Positions 1 through 12,834 of a stretch of DNA of 64,000 nt are shown here, in pieces. Where the stretch lies: the NCBI RefSeq assembly GCF_005239225.2, contig NC_133296.1:4588001-4652000 (forward strand), in the 5' to 3' direction. The first letter of the stretch is position 1; each line of letters starts with the position of its first letter. Source of the stretch: Populus alba (lineage: Eukaryota > Streptophyta > Magnoliopsida > Malpighiales > Salicaceae). Below the pieces are notes generated by a model, which was not told the origin of the DNA, did not search any database, and worked only from the letters and a program-made list of their open reading frames with translations. A program made the position numbers and the translations under genes.

Positions 1-2660
1 CATCAAAAACTAGGCCACATGTCAGAGAAAGGTTTAAAGGTTCTCTCTGATCAGAAGTTACTCCCTGGGCTTACAAAGGTTACTTTACCCTTTTGTGAGC
101 ACTGTGTTACAAGCAAACAACATAGGTTGAAGTTTGGCACGTCAACAACTAAGAGCAAATGCATCTTAGACCTGATTCACTCTGATGTTTGGCAAGCACC
201 GGTTGTATCCTTGGGAGGAGCAAGATACTTTGTATCATTCATAGATGACTTCTCTAGGAGATGTTGGGTGTATCCGATTAGAAGGAAGGCAGATGTGTTC
301 GTAGTTTTTAAAACCTTCAAAGCGCGGGTAGAACTTGAATCTGAAAAGAAGATCAAGTGTTTGAGGACTGACAATGGAGGAGAATATACCAGTGATGAAT
401 TTGATAACTTCTGTCAACATGAAGGTATCAAAAGGCAGTTCACAACGGCATACACTCCACAACAAAATGGAGTGGCAGAGCGGATGAACAGAACTCTATT
501 GGAAAGAACAAGAGCAATGTTGAAAGGCTGCAGGTCTAGAAAAGTCATTCTGGGCAGAAGCAGTCAATACCGCCTGTTATGTAATAAATCGATCTCCGTC
601 TACTGCAATTGAGTTGAAGACACCGATGGAGATGTGGACTGGAAAGCCAGCTGATTATTCTCGATTGCATATATTTGGAAGTCCTGTGTACGTGATGTAC
701 AATACTCAAGAGGTCAGTAAGCTGGATTCAAAATCCAGAAAATGTGTATTCTTGGGGTATGCTGATGGAGTGAAGGGGTATCGCTTGTGGGATCCCACTG
801 CCCACAAGGTAGTCATCAATAGAGATGTCATATTTGCAGAAGATAAAATGCAAATGGAAGAAAATAATAGCATTTTAAAGGAGACTACAGAAGTCCAGAT
901 GGAAAATACTCAGAATCATACTTCTTCTGAAGCTGTACCAGAGCATGAAGAACAAGAAACAAATAGAGTCTGAAACTCCTGAAGTTCGACGGTCAAACTC
1001 GTGAAAGAAGACCACCGGCTTGGCACTCAGAATATGTTACTGAGAGCAACATTGCATACTGTCTTCTAACAGAGGATGGAGAGCCATCAACTTTCCATGA
1101 GGCTATCAAAAAGCACAGATGTATCTATGTGGATGACAGCAATGCAAGAGGAGATTGAAGCTCTGCACAAGAATAACACTTGGGATCTTGTTCCGCTACC
1201 ACAAGGAAGAAAGGCCATTGGCAACAAATGGGTTTACAAGATAAAGTGTGATGGCAATGATCAAGTGGAGCGGTATCGTGCAAGATTGGTGGTGAAAGGA
1301 TATGCTCAGAAAGAAGGAATAGACTTCAATGAGATATTTTCTCCGGTGGTACGACTTACTACAATCAGAGTAGTCTTGGCAATGTGTGCTATATTTGATC
1401 TTCACTTAGAGCAGTTAGATGTGAAAACTGCAATTTCTTCATGGAGAACTTGAAGAAGAAATTTATATGCTCCAAACCAAGGGTTTTGCTGAAACAGGCA
1501 AGGAGAACTTGGTTTGCAGGTTGAACAAATCTCTATACGGTCTCAAACAGGCGCCGAGGTGTTGGTACAAGAGATTTTGATTCCTTCATAATTAGCCTTG
1601 GGTACAACAGACTCAGTTCAGACCATTGTACGTATTACAAGAGGTTTGAAGAAAATGATGTTTTCATCATTCTGTTGTTGTACGTGGATGACATGTTGGT
1701 AATAGGCCCCAACAAAGATCGAGTCCAAGAATTGAAGGCACAGTTGGCTAGGGAGTTTGATATGAAGGACTTGGGACCAGCAAACAAGATTCTAGGGATG
1801 CAAATTCACCGAGATAGAAGTAAGAGGAAGATTTGGCTTTCTCAGAAGAATTATTTAAAGAAGATCTTGCGACGCTTCAACATGCAAGATTGTAAGCCAA
1901 TTTCCACCCCACTTCCTGTTAACTTCAAATTATCCTCAAGTATGTCTCCTAGCAATGAAGCAGAGAGGATGGAGATGTCTCGAGTACCGTATGCATCAGC
2001 AGTGGGAAGTTTAATGTTTGCCATGATATGGTACTGAAGACCAGACATTGCACAAGCAGTGGGAGCAACTAGTCAATACATGGCAAATCCTGGTAGAGAG
2101 CATTGGAATACTATTAAAGGATCTTGAGATACATCAAGGGTACCCTCAGAATGCCGCATTATGTTATGGAGGATCAGAATTTACTATCAGAAGGTTATGT
2201 TGACTCAGATTTTGCTGGTGACCTTGAGAAAAGAAAATCCACTACAGGCTATGTTGTTCATAATTGCAGGAGGAGCTGTGAGCTGGGTCTCTCTAAACTT
2301 CCAGACTGTTGTTAGCGCGTTATCCACACAACAGAAGCTGAGTAATATGGCAGCTACACAAGCTTGTAAGGAAGCAATATGGATGAAAAACTTATGGAGG
2401 AGCTCGGGCACAAACAAGAGAAGATTCTTTTGTATTGTGATAGTCAGAGTGCCTTGCATATTGCAAGGAATCCAGCGTTTCATTCAAGAACAAAACATAT
2501 AGATGTTCAGTATCACTTTGTTCGCGAAGTGGTGGAAGATGGAAGTGTGGATTTTCAGAAGGTTCACACAAAGGAAAACCCAGCAGATGCTTTAACCAAA
2601 CCAGTCAACACTGATAAGTATATATGGTGCAGATCCTCTTGTGGCCTAGCAGAAACGTAA
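1..2660 (+). pseudogene. copia pol remnant (integrase, RT, RNase H), frameshifted
   Basis: From about base 1 there is the His/Cys zinc-binding pre-integrase segment (GHMSEKG, then FCEHC). The integrase core follows with the catalytic aspartates in HSDVW and RTDNGGEY and the Glu region GVAERMNRTLLE. A frameshift near 530-550 moves the frame to 614-973, where FGSPVYV and KCVFLGY are typical of the integrase C-terminal part. A stop at 971-973 and another frame change precede the RT start (1076-1450: NNTWDLVPLP, NKWVYKIK). The RT active site YVDD is at about 1681-1692, in 1675-2037. RNase H follows in 2124-2660 (GYVDSDFAG, then SALHIARNP and [10 protein letters not shown] in a shifted frame). At least five frame breaks or stops make it a pseudogene. 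No restored protein is proposed. Confidence 0.93.
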
Positions 2661-2744
2661 GCAGCATGAAGATGACAAGTATTGAAAGGATAGAAGAATC
2701 ACAAATGATGAAGTGTGAAGACTTGATTCAATCATCAAAGTCTT

Positions 2745-2756
2745 CAAGTGGGAGAA
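2745..2756 (+). promoter_or_regulatory. copia polypurine tract (plus-strand primer)
   Basis: A purine-rich stretch (AAGTGGGAGAA) lies directly before the TG of the 3' LTR, the usual position of the plus-strand priming site. It marks the LTR boundary. Confidence 0.8.
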
Positions 2757-3243
2757 TGTGAAAACCAACCAATGTGAAAACCAACCACCTAAGTCAACAA
2801 TGGTGGGAGTCAACAATGGTGGTGAAGCCATCCTTCCTTAGTCACAAATTGTAGGCACCAAACTTGTGCCAAACTTGTGCAACTTGCCTACCCCTTGTAT
2901 TTGCATGGATGTTTGCCTATAAATAGGCAATGCATCCAAGCATTGTAAACACACCATAAGAGAGAAACAAGAGAGGAAGAGGAGAGTGAAGAGGGAAAAT
3001 AATCCCACAAATTTGTGAGGTATTTGTGAGAGAGTAAGTGAGGTGTTTTCTCCTAGTAATAGAGAGATTCTTAGTTGTTCTCCTATTATTTGAGAGAGGT
3101 TGTAATTCCCACATTACTTAGTAAAATCCTTCTATACTTGCCCGTGGACGTAGCCTAATTGGGTGAACCACGTAAATTCTTGTGTGTCTCATTTCTCATT
3201 TTAGCCTTTTGTCTTGTCGGGTTTGCATGCCAGTATCCTAACA
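2757..3243 (+). repeat. 3' LTR of the copia element (487 bp)
   Basis: The LTR begins TGTGAAAACC and ends CCTAACA. A TATA box (TATAAAT, 2918-2924) lies in U3. It sits inside a perfect 8+2+8 palindrome (2913-2930). The first bases repeat a short motif (ATGTGAAAACCAACC) in tandem at 2756-2785. Confidence 0.85.
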
Positions 3244-5224
3244 TAAATAACACTTTGTTTGCTTCAGCAAGTCATTTTCACAAACAGTTTGTGCTCCATT
3301 CTGTGATCTTTTATTGCTTCTTCTGATGCTTAGGCTTTTGAAATTCTCGAGTCATTGCTAGAATTACAAGATTAACATTAATGGGTTCTTCGGTTCTAGA
3401 TTGTAAAAAACCCGCATTGCAGATCCAGTCACTGGAACAAATCCACTTTAGTGCTTTGCTTTGCTGTAGGTATGAAAATATGTCTTACTCGTAGAAATGA
3501 ATTAAATTTGATATGGGGACATTGAGTTTTTTCGGCCTGTTTTTCACTCTTTGCCGGTATAAGAATGTGCAAGATGCTAGCACTTGATCTTTTGCGATAA
3601 AGATGTTGTGTACCAGCGTAACTCAGGGTGCTTCTTAGGGAAGCTCTCTCTTATGACAATGATGGCTTCTAACTTTCTCACTTCATTGAATAATCCATGC
3701 ACGAAAAGCCGATGAGGCTGAAGGGGTTTTGGATTATTTCTTGTGGATTCATGGTACATCCTCCCTACAATTTACAAACCTGCTGTGAATTCTTTTGTAT
3801 CTCATTACAAGGGAAGAAATGTGTGCACTCTTCAAGAAGGTGAGAGAGAGATGGGATGCCAACTGATGTATGCACATCATGTCTAAAATTCTGTCTATGG
3901 CATGAATATGACATTGAGTTTAGATTTTGAGATGAAATGCGAATGTTTCAAGTCCTGATCGTAGCTCATTTGTTTTGTTGGTATATTAGTTTTTATATGG
4001 AAAGTTGGATGCAGCCTGCAAATATTGCGGTTAGGAACAAACAAAGAATGGCTATTGCTACAACTGAAGATAGTTGAGATGCTCTGGTACTTGCTGTCTA
4101 ATAAGCAAATAACTGATTCAAGAGGTGATCAATTGTGTAGCAGTCAGACAGTAAATCAAACCAGAACCATCTCTAAGAAAACTGATAATGGGAAAGACTT
4201 TCTCCTACAAGCCGACTTTAAAAGAGTTGTGATAGCCTGAGAGGGAATGGATTTCTTTTTGGAGCGGTTGGTTCTTGTTTAATCTATTAAATCTCAATCT
4301 GCACTTCTCAACTTACAGCATCGAAAGCTCTATGAGCTCATGTACAACTTTTTAACTCACTCAACTAAATGCCAATCCCAAGCTAGTTGAGGTAGGTTAC
4401 GTGAATTCTTTGTTCTCTATTTATGCTATAATAGATGCCTTCACAAAATTTGCTTTCAACAATGTGTGCTAAGCAGCTGAAACAGATGAGTATATTTTGA
4501 GTTGTTTTCCTTTATGATCCTCTTTTATGCATGCCCCTCGTTTGAACTTCTTTACTTTTAAATTGATATTTGATCTTTATATATTTGGAAAGATAAAATT
4601 GATCCAATACAATTACTTTTAAATTGCTCGTTTCTTTTTTCGATTTTCCATTCCATGGCAAATTAGATGTTAGCCACGTATATAGATTTAAGGTATTGTA
4701 GGGTGCCAGATTAAGTAGGTCCGATAGCAGTTTAAAGATGTGTGGTTGATTCCTGACTCAGGAGTGATATCTATTGGCTGAAACTATTGTATGTCATTTT
4801 CAAGGCTCAATAATGGGGGCTGAGGGCTTCAATCAACTTCATTTTCATTTGAGTGGGAAGTGGCATTATTATGCCAGTCAGTTATATCAGTGCTCTTCTT
4901 TTGACCAAGGGTTATCACCATCAATATCATCGTGAGAGCATGTTACCAAATACCAACTGGTTTTAAGAGAGTAGTCTGTTGGATGCCAAACCACCGGTAT
5001 GCTCACTGACATGAGAAAGGCAATCTTTTGTATTGGCTCTGTCTTTGTGCAAATTCCTTTCGATCATTTTAGAATATGATTTGGGTTGCTATAGTTGGTA
5101 GTTGGTTAACTAGTGATGTAGTCTGGCTTTTTAATCCATAAATAAAATTACAAATGATTTTCCTTGTTATTTCTAGGTTTTCTACTTCTTAATGGGTTTT
5201 TAATCCATAAATAAAATACAATGA
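3244..5224. other. intergenic, no gene recognised
   Basis: I see only short open frames without recognisable domains (for example 4025-4240), no RNA gene and no clear repeat boundary. Base composition is less AT-rich than the later spacers, so an unannotated transcript is possible but unsupported. Confidence 0.5.
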
Positions 5225-5640
5225 TTTCACACTAGACTAGAATGATGACTTGAAAGATCCATAATTTTTTATCTGACTTTTGGATCGAAAATCTAGCCCA
5301 AACTCCTGGTTTTTGGTAGTGTTTGTGATTTTCCTTGTTATTTCTAGATTTCCTGCTTCTTTCGGATTTCCTGCTTCCATCCTTTGTAATTTTGGATTTC
5401 TGTTTTTGTTTTTCTAGTTGAGGTTATGTTTTTGATCTATTTAAGGCTTGTAAACCTCCTAAGAAGTTAGAATTTAGTATTATTAATTTAGAGAGAATAA
5501 AACCTGTGAATTTGAGGTACACATCTATGGTCCCTTTTGCTCATAAAGAATTATGTGTTCTTTGTTTGTTGTTATCTTTAGCTTTCGTCTAAATCAACTA
5601 AAGCTTGTTGAAGGAACTTGTATTCTTTTTTAATCGTTCA
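5225..5640 (+). repeat. worn LTR-like relic, copy A
   Basis: This stretch resembles 7320-7768: both contain ATAATTTTTTAT near the start, then a CTAGTTG..TT segment, TAATTTAGAGAGAATAAAA and a TTTAGCTT..CGT end. The AGAGAGAATAAAA/GTGAATTT block looks like the polyadenylation part of a retrotransposon LTR. Ends are blurred and no coding region is attached, so it is called a degraded solo-LTR-like relic. Confidence 0.5.
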
Positions 5641-7314
5641 CTTTGTCGATAAAATTGACCTTGATTTATCAAAAGAAAAGGTCAGAAATTAGATGCTAAG
5701 AATCGCAGGAGAGCTCGGATTCTGGATAGTTGCTTGTGTTGAATCTTCCATTTTAGTTGAGGTTGTTGGCCAGTTTATGTTGCTTCCTTGTCAGTTGCGC
5801 TGGAATTTTTCTTTCCTTTTCAAATCTTACGATCTTTGCATGTTGGGAAAGATAATAGACTTGAACTATTTACCAACTATATGCATGGTTTTTCATAGAG
5901 GCCTTCATGATTAAGAAGCTATTAATCATTGCGTGAACAATGTGTTCTTTTTTTTCTTCTTCCCCTTGAATTGCAACAATGAAGTTGTTGTAGAGCAGCA
6001 TTTTTCGTCCTCTGGGTAAATGAACAAATTTCAACTAAAGCCATCAATTTCTCATATCTGTGTACTTTAGTTTAGAGCTTTTTATGCGTGTTGCTTTACA
6101 CTTCTAAAGCTAATCATTCTACGTGCTTCTCTGTTTGTCAACAGTGTAGCTCAAGGAACACCAGACGCTGAACAGAGGACAAAGAGTAGTAACAGGAAGT
6201 TAAAAATCTGGCTTCTCGTCTTTGTTTTCTGCGCAAGGACCAATAGGTATTGAAAACATGTTCTCCATTTCTTTCTCTAAAGCATTTTTGCGATAAGGTT
6301 ATGGAGAATAATCCATAACCTGTGGGATTCTTGTGAGTTCCATGTTTGGCCTAACTCATTATGTTGTGGCTCAAATGAGAAAACCCGGTCCTTCAACATT
6401 TGAGATGGGGTAGCAACCAGCTGCTAGGTTAGGTGAGCTACACGTGGATAACGACAAGGGGTCGTAATCAACTATGACCTTTTCATGGTTGGAAATCAGC
6501 TAGCTATTGCATGTTCATACTGCATGCGTGTCATGCCTATTGACTAGTCCAACATACATCTGTGCATCACGATCTTGCGTTCACAGTCAAGGAGATAACA
6601 ACCAATCACATGTCATTCTAGTGCAAATGTTTTCGAGCTGCAGCGCACCATGCATGTTTGGATGAAAAGATGTGGAATCAAATGCCTATGAAATACTTTT
6701 CTTATCAATATAATGATCAGATAAGGATGATTTTGGCTTTTGATGGGAGTGGCGAACCAGGGGAGTTTTCGTTTCTGTTTCTACCTTTGAGGTTAATTGA
6801 AAGTCAAGGCACTCAGAAGAGCGTGGGGTGTCCTAATGACCATCCAGGAGGAATACCTTTAAATTCTCATCTGGTATTGGCTTTACCTTTACCTTTACCT
6901 AGGTATTCTTTGTTCTTCTGTCCATCTATAAAGCTCAAAAACCGCGACTGGGACAAAAATCATGGGCTACTTGTCAAGGGACGGCGAGAAAAAATAGTTT
7001 TTATATTCCATTTTTGGCACGTGGGGATGTGAATTTTAGCTGAACAAGTTACCTAGGGTATGACTTGTCCAACAAAATAAAGTTACCTATTATATGGGAA
7101 AGGAGAGCAGAGCATTGGAGGGGTGAAAACCCCTGATACTTTTGCTTTACATCACCCATGAAATTATTCGAAGCATAAATCTTATTCCTCTTGGTAAACG
7201 ATATAGCTAGAATTGATTAAGGGTTGATTTTTAGCGGTTAGGTAAGAATTTATTGTAGATAGACTGCATGGATAACCTATTAGATATATTTATGGATTGA
7301 TGCGATATGTTTAA
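5641..7314. other. intergenic, no gene recognised
   Basis: Small open frames at 5693-5914 and 6658-7032 have no recognisable motifs and no supporting codon pattern. A 3'-splice-like TTTGTCAACAG occurs near 6143, but I cannot build a gene around it. Confidence 0.45.
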
Positions 7315-7442
7315 GCACAAGAAAAGATCTAGTCGCTCCAAACTAGAATAATGATCTAAAAAATCATAATTTTTTATTGCACAAGAAAAGATCTGGTTGC
7401 TTTAAATCAGAATAATTGTGTAAAAAATTCATAATTTTTTAT
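7315..7442 (+). repeat. 64-bp direct tandem duplication inside LTR-like relic B
   Basis: Two adjacent copies (about 7315-7377 and 7378-7442) both start GCACAAGAAAAGATCT and end ATAATTTTTTATT, with scattered substitutions. Copy A at 5225 appears to have only one unit, so the duplication is specific to this relic. Confidence 0.75.
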
Positions 7443-7768
7443 TTTACTGCTGAACCCTATGTGGAATGTTGTATGTTGAGATATTAAAATTCTAATTCTG
7501 CCTGGGTCAGTTTTGTTGTTTTGTTTTATGTGTTGTTTTGGAATTCATGATTATTTTATTTGTATTTTAAGATTTTTATTTTGTTTTCTAGTTGGGATAG
7601 GTTTTATGGGCTAATTAAGGTTATGTAAACCTTAGAAAGGAGATAATTTTTATTAATATTATTTTTTTAGAGAGAATAAAATTGTGAATTTAGAGTTCAT
7701 ATTTTTTATCATCAAATTTTCAAGTTCTATGTTTATTTATTGTTTTTAGCTTCGCTGCATTCGTAACA
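7320..7768 (+). repeat. worn LTR-like relic, copy B
   Basis: It is homologous to 5225-5640. The right end TTCGCTGCATTCGTAACA looks like an LTR terminus (..CA at 7768). The left end is uncertain. No pol sequence follows, which fits a solo LTR. Confidence 0.5.
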
Positions 7769-10500
7769 AACAAAATAACGTGAACTCGATCATCGACACA
7801 GAAGCATATTTTAAGGATAAATATCTTGTATCAGGAATTGTGGATAATCACACACTCTTTTTGGTTATCAGATGTCCTCATTGTTTAGCATATGCTCTCA
7901 AAAACCAATCAAAATCATCCGCCCATTTGTCTCGTTCTTCAGCTTTTGTCCAATTCTGGCACCTCATTTTTGCTCAATACCCTTTTGGCCCCATTATATC
8001 ATGGAAACCCCCCCATCTTCCCATCCTTAGGAACAGCAGTTTTTTCTTCTTTTGTTCTCACTTTTTCCGCTGCAAATGGTTGCCAGGAAGTTTCACCTTT
8101 CTGAAGACAAGTTAAATAATATTATCCGATATCTTTTCTTGCTATGAAACAAAGAACATACAGTTTAAAATCAACCCTCTGTTATTGGATAATGCTATTG
8201 TTTTCCAAGTCTACGAGGCATATCCTTTAAATTATCCAAAATCAGCATTATGAGCTGCATCGAGGAAACCATCTCCCGTCGTGATAACGAATTTAGAAGC
8301 CATGACCACTCTGATGACAACACGCGGTGGTTTAGAACACGAAAACGATTATTTGCGGTGTTGGTGCTTGTTATTATAATACTTAGAACACGTAATTAGC
8401 CCCGTTAATGTTTGGAATCAAGGAGTCATGAGTCTTCCATGACCAAAGCTGCTTCGTTTTTGGTTAGACTTTGAAAAAAATAAGGGGTGAGGGGAGATTC
8501 TGCGTTTGGTGTATGTTACCATGACTAAAAAAATCAAAACCCCACCTGCAAAAGGCCCGTAATCCGTGCTAGGTATCCTTTACACCGCACGTGTGATTGA
8601 AACCTGTTGAAGAATTGACCCTCGATTTGCTGATTGTCAAATGTTAATTTATGGAAGATCGTTGACTAACAGGAACACAGTAAGCTGGTTTGTCAAATTA
8701 CTTGTGTTTTGAAAACATAACAGGGAGGAAAGATTTCAAGTGGTAGTTCAGATTAATTGAAATAAAATCAACATGTTGGAGTACTGACGTGCCAATAATT
8801 CATTGTTTAATCTATAATTAAATCGAAATTGAATGCTCATCTGCAAAGTTGGTCTAAATGAGGAACTGTTGATGAAAGGGAGGGCTGAGGATTCTCATCA
8901 TCATCTTTGCTTATTTATTACAGGCTTCATCCCAGCGGTGCAGCTTTGAAGATTACAGGAAGAGGGATCGTGTCTCTAGTCTAAACCACAAACTAATGAA
9001 ATTGAATTTATTTTTATTTTTTTGTCGAATAGAGCACAAAAACATTTGGGTGAGACAAGTTTTCGTGATTGATATAATCACATAAAAAAATAAATTATTA
9101 ATTTTAAATGCTAATCAATTAAAAGATTTAATTAAAAAAAATTATGATGGAAGAACAAAAAAAATAATAGAAAAGGAGTTAGAATTGACATTGTTTTTCA
9201 TAAAAAAAATTAAAAGGATAATTTTTTTTTTTTTTTATTTTGATCCCTTTACTTTTAGTTTCCTAAAAAGAATCAAATCTAATCTTTTATCATGAAATTG
9301 AATACGCCAACCCGATGGCGAGTTGATTTTCTAGACCTCCATGACCATATAATAAACAAGTAAAAATAAATTATCAATTTTGAATTTTAATCAATACAAC
9401 ATTAAAAAAAACTAAATTGAAAAGAAAAAAAATAATAATAAAAAAAAACCATAAAAATACTATTGGAATCCACCAATGAATTGTACGATGAGTTCTTTTA
9501 TTATTTTTTATCTTTTGTTAATTTTTAAGTGGTGGTACTTGACTAACAGGGAATTATATGTGGATAAGAAAGAACAAGCGTGTGCTCTTTCACGTCCAAC
9601 AATTAATATCAATTTTTCTTTCGTAAACTTTACGCAGCACGGTCCATTTTTTCTTGGAGCTTTTTGGCTTTGTTTATAGTTTATTTTATTATTATTATTT
9701 ATTTTGAATACTGTCCTCGGCAAGAAAGATTGAAATATTGGAGTTGCTTGTCTCATTGTAAACGTTAACAGAATCACTAATCAATAAATTATTAGCTGAT
9801 TTCGTCAGTTTATTTTCATATTTAAGCAACATTGAATCAAATATATTTGTTTAGATAACGTTAATGTCGGCTGCCCATACAGTTAGGTCACAGAATAACT
9901 TTTTACTAGACAATAAAGAACCTCCTCTCTTCTTTATCCACACCACCACCCCATCACATCGCCAGAAAAATATCTATCGTCTCTGAGCGTTAAAGCCTCT
10001 ATTATCCAGTAAACCTCCATGCTTTTGGCCCTTTTTCCTTCCTGTACATTTTGTCCTTTGTGTCTGCGTTCCACTGTGGGAGAGGCCCCCCCCCATGGAC
10101 CGAGTTTTTGAGCTTTTAAACAGGAGAAGTCTATCCATCCGTCGAAAATTTGGATCAAAAAGTCAAGAGATGCATCAACTTACGCCAGAGGATGATGGAG
10201 ACCATCAAGCACAATTAAGGGGCTTGAAAAAGATTTGGGAAAGGAGACGAAGGGGTTCGGAGGACGCGTGTCAAGTGCTTGTCCGAAAGAGTTAAGAGAT
10301 GATGTCATGAGATGAAAGCATGGAGCTCTCATCCTTTGAACAAGCCGCCATCTTTACATGAAATGTTGAAGACAAAAAAGTGGAAGCGACCAATTATATC
10401 AACCCCCCACAGCTGGCTTAGGGGTCCAATCTAAACTATGCTCCTTTCTTCTTTTAAAAAAATAAAAAAATAAAGATTGTTCTGATCCCATTTTCCACAT
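7769..10500. other. intergenic, AT-rich, no gene recognised
   Basis: The open frame 7780-8115 has no recognisable domain and is probably chance. 9000-9480 is very AT-rich with homopolymers. A C-run with an open frame at 10095-10295, upstream of the NAC gene, also shows no domain. Confidence 0.45.
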
Positions 10501-10520
10501 GAGGACAAATCTCCACCTCC

Positions 10521-10582
10521 ATAAATTGGCACCCCACCCTCTCCTTCGAAAAATTTCAATCTCCTTCTCTCTCTCTCTCTCT
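10521..10582 (+). promoter_or_regulatory. core promoter and CT-rich leader of the first NAC gene
   Basis: A TATA-like ATAAATT at 10521-10527 lies about 240 bases before the start codon. It is followed by a pyrimidine-rich leader with a CT microsatellite at about 10561-10582, a common arrangement in plant 5' UTRs. The transcription start is inferred, not seen. Confidence 0.45.
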
Positions 10583-10765
10583 TAGCTTGTTTGCTCATCG
10601 AAACCTAGCTTAAGAGTTAGAAGACCTCTAGGCTTCTTTCCCAGCTTGTTCAATCGTTTCTTCTTTTCTTTGATATATATTGATATCGATATCAAAATAT
10701 ATCTTCCACCTAGACTAGTCTTATTTATTATTTTGGGCGGTCCATTATTCTAATCTTAGATTAGC

Positions 10766-12262
10766 ATGAAGAACCCACAATCAAGCTTGCCCCCAGGGTT
10801 TAGGTTCCACCCGACAGATGAGGAGCTCATCCTCCACTACCTTAAGAAGAAGTTGGCATCCACACCGTTCCCTGTTTCTATCATAGCAGATGTCGACATC
10901 TATAAGTTTGATCCGTGGGACTTGCCAGGTTTCTTTTTTATCCTATACCCCGGAACAACACCATGCTTAATTTGTTTTCTATATTACATGCTTTCTTATG
11001 TCATTTACTTTAAAATATTATATGTCAAAATGTCTAAAACCAATTGAAGTCTAAGAAACAAGTGGCTTGTGCTCTTTCAGATTACATGTTACTAATTAGG
11101 GACTTGTGTTCGGTGTTTGTTAATTTTATATCAGCTAAATCTTCCTTGGGGGAGAAAGAGTGGTACTTTTTCAGTCCTAGAGATCGCAAGTACCCCAATG
11201 GAGCAAGGCCTAACAGAGCAGCTGCATCTGGATATTGGAAGGCAACTGGAACAGACAAAATCATAATGACATCAACAATGGCACCAGGCGGTGTGGTTGG
11301 AGGGCAAGAGAACATTGGAGTTAAAAAGGCTCTTGTTTTCTACAAGGGAAGGCCTCCAAAGGGTGTCAAGACTAATTGGATCATGCATGAGTATCGCCTA
11401 GCAGATACTCCCACCTGCAACAACAACAACAACAACAACAACAACAAATCCCTGAAGCCAAAAGATTCATCCATGAGGGTAAGCGTAATTAACAATTATA
11501 TTGCAAGTTGTACTCTTATTAGTGTCTCTGCAAGGAATTGTCTCTGTTATGATTTAAGATATTTTTTCAAGGACGTCATAGTTTTTGGACAAGTCAATTT
11601 TAGCTCATGTCCAACCTAGCTTGAGCTGTCTTAATTACTAGTTGTTTTTGGTTTTGCAGTTAGATGACTGGGTTCTTTGCCGGATTTACAAGAAATCCCA
11701 AGCTTTAACTTCATCTCCAAGGGCATTAATATCCAGTGAACATGACCAAGAAGAAGAAGAACAACAACAATTTGTCCAGGAAACCCTTTTACCCATAAGC
11801 AACAAGAATCCTCTCATGTCCCAGAAGTCTTGTTCTTTCTCCAGCTTGTTCGACGCCATGGACTATTCCATGTGCAGTAGTTTCCAGGCAGATACCGCAT
11901 TCAATCCAATAGGGTTTGAGTCAAACCCTACGTTGAATAGTTCTGCAACACAGTTGGACCAACCTTTCTTCAGTAACAGCAACTCTGCAAGCAACAGTAA
12001 CATCACGAGCAGCAGTTCCTTTCTTCAAAAGTTACCTCAGTTGAACACTTCAATGCCAAACATGCAGGGGAATAAACTCAAACGCCAGCTTCCACACTTT
12101 GACGAGGACTTGCTTCATCCATCAAAAAAGTACATGAACTCTTGCAGTTTCACTAACTCCAACAATAATACTCAAACTGATATGGGTCAATACAATTTCC
12201 TAAGCCAGACATTCTTGGACCAGCAATTGCTGTTGAGCCCACATCTTCAATTTCTAGGTTAA
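10766..12262 (+). CDS. NAC-domain transcription factor (NAP/NARS/ANAC025-like clade)
   Basis: Plant-specific DNA-binding regulator expected in the nucleus. Exons: 10766-10928, 11135-11478, 11660-12262. All introns are GT..AG, the phases fit, and the product is 369 aa. The second intron falls before LDDWVLCR, as in most NAC genes. NAC subdomains: [20 protein letters not shown] (about 8-26), B around [31 protein letters not shown] and [11 protein letters not shown] (62-96), [15 protein letters not shown] (118-131) to [21 protein letters not shown] (171-182). A Gly/Val-rich insert ([13 protein letters not shown]) separates C and D, and a nine-Asn run separates D and E. The C-terminal activation region is Asn/Ser/Gln-rich with a DAMDYS motif like those in NAP/NARS-type proteins. 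Clade assignment is from memory and could shift within this group. The gene looks intact. Confidence 0.93.
11417..11447 (+). repeat. coding AAC trinucleotide microsatellite (nine Asn)
   Basis: A near-perfect AAC run in exon 2 encodes nine consecutive Asn between NAC subdomains D and E. It is in frame, so length change would alter the linker without breaking the protein. Confidence 0.9.
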
Positions 12263-12775
12263 AATGAAGGGCCCGAGAGAGAGAGAGAGAGAGAGGGAAT
12301 TTAAAAAATTAAAAAAAAAAAAAAAAAACATTTATGTGAGAAAACAAATAGCATTAAGGATTATTACCATTAGATGCGTGTGGGGGTCTGATTTTTTTGT
12401 CATTACAAAGTGACAAACAACTACTTGATATGGTATAAAAAAAAAAGATGCCTGTGTTGATTGTCATGGATGAGTTTGACAAGGAAAAAGACAGGACGGG
12501 GGAGTTGTCATTTTGGAATCATACATGATTTTTGTAGAGAAGATTGTACAATGATTGCATTGGCAGATCAAATGGATTGGTTTCTGCTTTGAAATATATG
12601 TGATTACTACTCTTTTTTTCTTCTTTTTTTTGTCTTCAAATAAATTTAATCTTCCACGCCGAATTTCTTGATCCTTGACATTACATCGCTTTCTTTATTT
12701 TTATTCTTATTTTTAAGTGTTTCGATAGCTGGTGAATCAAACCCGTCGCTTCCTAACTACATGTTACTATTTGCT
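12263..12775. other. 3' flank of the first NAC gene
   Basis: Probable 3' UTR and downstream DNA. A GA microsatellite follows the stop codon (about 12275-12296), then an A-run (about 12312-12328). I see no second gene. Confidence 0.5.
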
Positions 12776-12803
12776 TATATATTGTAATAACAACATTATT
12801 ACA

Positions 12804-12810
<7 letters not shown>
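12776..12810. repeat. perfect 15-bp inverted repeat, 5-nt loop
   Basis: Arms 12776-12790 and 12796-12810 are exact reverse complements around CAACA. The hairpin is AT-rich and runs into a TA microsatellite, about 515 bases after the NAC stop codon. Confidence 0.85.

Positions 12811-12834
<24 letters not shown>

Larger units (their letters stand above)
1..3243 (+). mobile_element. Ty1/copia retrotransposon, 3' part, decayed
   Basis: The window opens inside the pol region of a Ty1/copia element. The order integrase, reverse transcriptase, RNase H, polypurine tract, LTR is the Copia order (integrase before RT). The gag region, protease and 5' LTR lie outside the window. The coding frame is broken several times, so the copy cannot make a polyprotein. 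The 3' LTR starts TGTGAAAACC and ends CCTAACA, keeping the TG..CA ends. The target duplication cannot be checked without the 5' end. Confidence 0.95.

Noticed and set aside
6658..8115. Frames of 124 and 111 codons between the copia relic and the NAC gene
   Set aside because: No recognisable domain or splice context. Length is within chance for this composition.
10095..10295. Small protein upstream of the first NAC gene
   Set aside because: Begins after a C-run, no domain, and lies in the presumed promoter region.
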